DNA from: Nitrososphaerota archaeon
GTDB lineage: Archaea; Thermoproteota; Nitrososphaeria; Nitrososphaerales; Nitrosopumilaceae
Direction of reading: 5' to 3'
NCBI GenBank assembly: GCA_016871975.1
Contig: VHBM01000059.1
Location: 1-5,052, forward strand
DNA length: 5,052 bases
Shown: positions 4,231 through 5,052 of the stretch, piece after piece
Layout of the letters: every line of letters begins with the position of its first letter
Position numbering within the stretch: the first letter of the stretch is position 1
The notes under the pieces: generated by a model
Told to the model about the DNA's origin: nothing
Database searches by the model: none
What the model saw: the letters and a program-made list of their open reading frames with translations, nothing else
Position numbers and translations under genes: made by a program

Positions 4231-4932
4231 TTGGTCAACGGTAGAGCATGGTTTGCAGAGGCAGTAGCTACTTATGCGCTAGTATTTTTTGGTCCACTTT
4301 CAATTATTCTATCAGTAGCTGCATTTGGAGACGGTCTTTCTGTTGAATCAATAATAATGATCTCCCTTGGTCATGGGGCAGTAATCGGACTAATGGTGTA
4401 TGCATTCGGTCACGTCTCTGGGGCACACATCAATCCTGCAGTTACCATTCCGATGATTATAACAAAGAGAATTGGCATAATCGATGGAATCGGATATATC
4501 GTTTTTCAAATAATTGGTGGTATAGCTGCCGCATTTTCATTAAAGACAATCTTACCTGAAATTGGCTCAAAAGTAAACTTTGGAGTGCAGGGTGGGCCAA
4601 GTGATCTTTTAAACAACGATGCGATGGCAGGTTTAGGCGTTGAAATTATTTTCACATTTTTCCTACTTACAGTTATTTTTATGACTGCTGTTCACAAAAA
4701 GGCAGCTGCTGGAATCCATGGACTTTCAATTGGTGGCATGGTATTTTTGCTACACTTGGTAGGTGTTCCATTAACTGGTGCATCAATGAATCCTGCAAGA
4801 ACATTAGGTCCTGCAATAGCATCAGGATTTTGGGAGTTTCACTGGATTTACTGGGTAGGGCCAATTATAGGCGGAATAATTGGTGGGCTAATCATGAACT
4901 ATGTCTTTGTAAAAAAGGCAGAAACAGCTTAA
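4231..4932 (+). CDS. aquaporin / MIP-family channel
   Basis: A 233-residue membrane channel with the duplicated MIP fold: membrane spans at about 7-31, 41-60, 85-108, 133-153, 164-180 and 204-227, and two half-helices with the pore motifs NPA at 68-70 (SGAHINPAVT) and 187-189 (GASMNPARTLGP). It should conduct water or small neutral solutes passively. Aligned by distance from the NPA motifs to E. coli AqpZ, the aromatic/arginine filter is H48, H175, A184 and R190. AqpZ has Phe, His, Thr, Arg; plant TIPs have His at the first position and Ala or Gly at the third. The narrow Phe-type water filter is therefore not conserved, and substrates such as ammonia or urea are possible (inference). The start is TTG at 4231: no ATG or GTG occurs in frame back to a TAA at 4156, and the next Met is residue 43, after the first span. 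It is divergent from the peroxiredoxin; the tRNA follows after 44 bases. Confidence 0.94.
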   Translation: MVNGRAWFAEAVATYALVFFGPLSIILSVAAFGDGLSVESIIMISLGHGAVIGLMVYAFGHVSGAHINPAVTIPMIITKRIGIIDGIGYIVFQIIGGIAAAFSLKTILPEIGSKVNFGVQGGPSDLLNNDAMAGLGVEIIFTFFLLTVIFMTAVHKKAAAGIHGLSIGGMVFLLHLVGVPLTGASMNPARTLGPAIASGFWEFHWIYWVGPIIGGIIGGLIMNYVFVKKAETA

Positions 4933-4947
4933 CTCGATTTCCAAACG

Positions 4948-4960
4948 TTTTTAAAAATTT
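4948..4960 (+). promoter_or_regulatory. putative TATA box of tRNA-Arg
   Basis: TTTTTAAAAATTT is centred about 24 bases before the first tRNA base at 4977, a normal spacing for an archaeal tRNA promoter. Its T-run may also terminate the channel-gene transcript. Confidence 0.5.
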
Positions 4961-4976
4961 GAACAAGCCAAGTATT

Positions 4977-5051
4977 GGGCTCGTTGCACAGCCAGGACAG
5001 TGCGGACGCTTGCGGAGCGTCAGGTCGAGGGTTCGAATCCCTTCGGGCCCG
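4977..5051 (+). tRNA. tRNA-Arg (anticodon GCG)
   Basis: A full cloverleaf folds. The acceptor stem is GGGCTCG (4977-4983) with CGGGCCC (5044-5050), one G-U pair. The D stem is GCAC/GTGC with GG at 4995-4996 in the loop. The anticodon stem is GACGC/GCGTC around the loop TTGCGGA (5010-5016), giving anticodon GCG at 5012-5014, which reads CGC and CGU as arginine. The variable loop is AGGTC, the T stem GAGGG/CCCTT, and the T loop TTCGAAT. U8-A14 and G15-C48 tertiary pairs are present. A20 (4997) and C35 agree with known arginine identity elements. There is no intron in the anticodon loop. The discriminator is G5051; the window ends one base later, so an encoded CCA cannot be judged. Confidence 0.96.
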
Positions 5052-5052
5052 C

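Noticed and set aside
4205..4267. ATG at 4205 as an alternative start of the channel gene
   Set aside because: It is out of frame with the channel, overlaps the TATA box and reaches a stop within about 20 codons.

Overview
The window looks like an ammonia-oxidising archaeon of the Nitrososphaerota (Thaumarchaeota), close to the Nitrosopumilus group. The DNA is AT-rich and gene-dense. Each gene has an archaeal TATA-like box about 26-28 bases before its start, with almost no room for a 5' leader. There is a canonical archaeal-style tRNA and an AqpM/AqpZ-like channel. The lineage is inferred from style and protein flavour, not from a marker gene.

Layout. Bases 1-1405 (minus) hold a UbiD-family decarboxylase whose last residues run off the left edge. 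Divergent from it, 1520-1750 (plus) encodes a 76-residue zinc-knuckle protein with two DnaJ-like CxxCxGxG motifs. This converges, with a 9-base gap, on 1760-2137 (minus), an unrecognised Cys/His-rich protein of 125 residues. Next come two tandem paralogues on the plus strand, 2237-2692 (151 aa) and 2938-3648 (236 aa). Both have a coiled coil, a Pro-rich linker and two 33-residue-spaced aromatic repeats; only the second has a long poly-Pro and Gln/Ala-rich tail. A BCP/PrxQ peroxiredoxin (3670-4128, minus) converges on the second paralogue. It is divergent from an aquaporin-family channel (4231-4932, plus). The window closes with tRNA-Arg(GCG) at 4977-5051.

There is no obvious operon: every gene appears to have its own promoter and the strands alternate. 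Four of the six protein genes need a GTG or TTG start, because no in-frame ATG lies between the upstream stop and the conserved protein; the promoter spacing supports these starts and suggests leaderless mRNAs.

The least-described content is the paralogous pair. I do not recognise the family. The shorter copy appears to have lost its tail by a stop codon: the sequence after its TAA still reads, in frame, into a short peptide resembling the last residues of the longer copy. Synonymous bases show that the two repeats inside each gene resemble each other more than their counterparts in the other gene, and the two genes share an identical 16-base promoter core. I see no CRISPR array, insertion sequence, phage gene or recognisable defence system.
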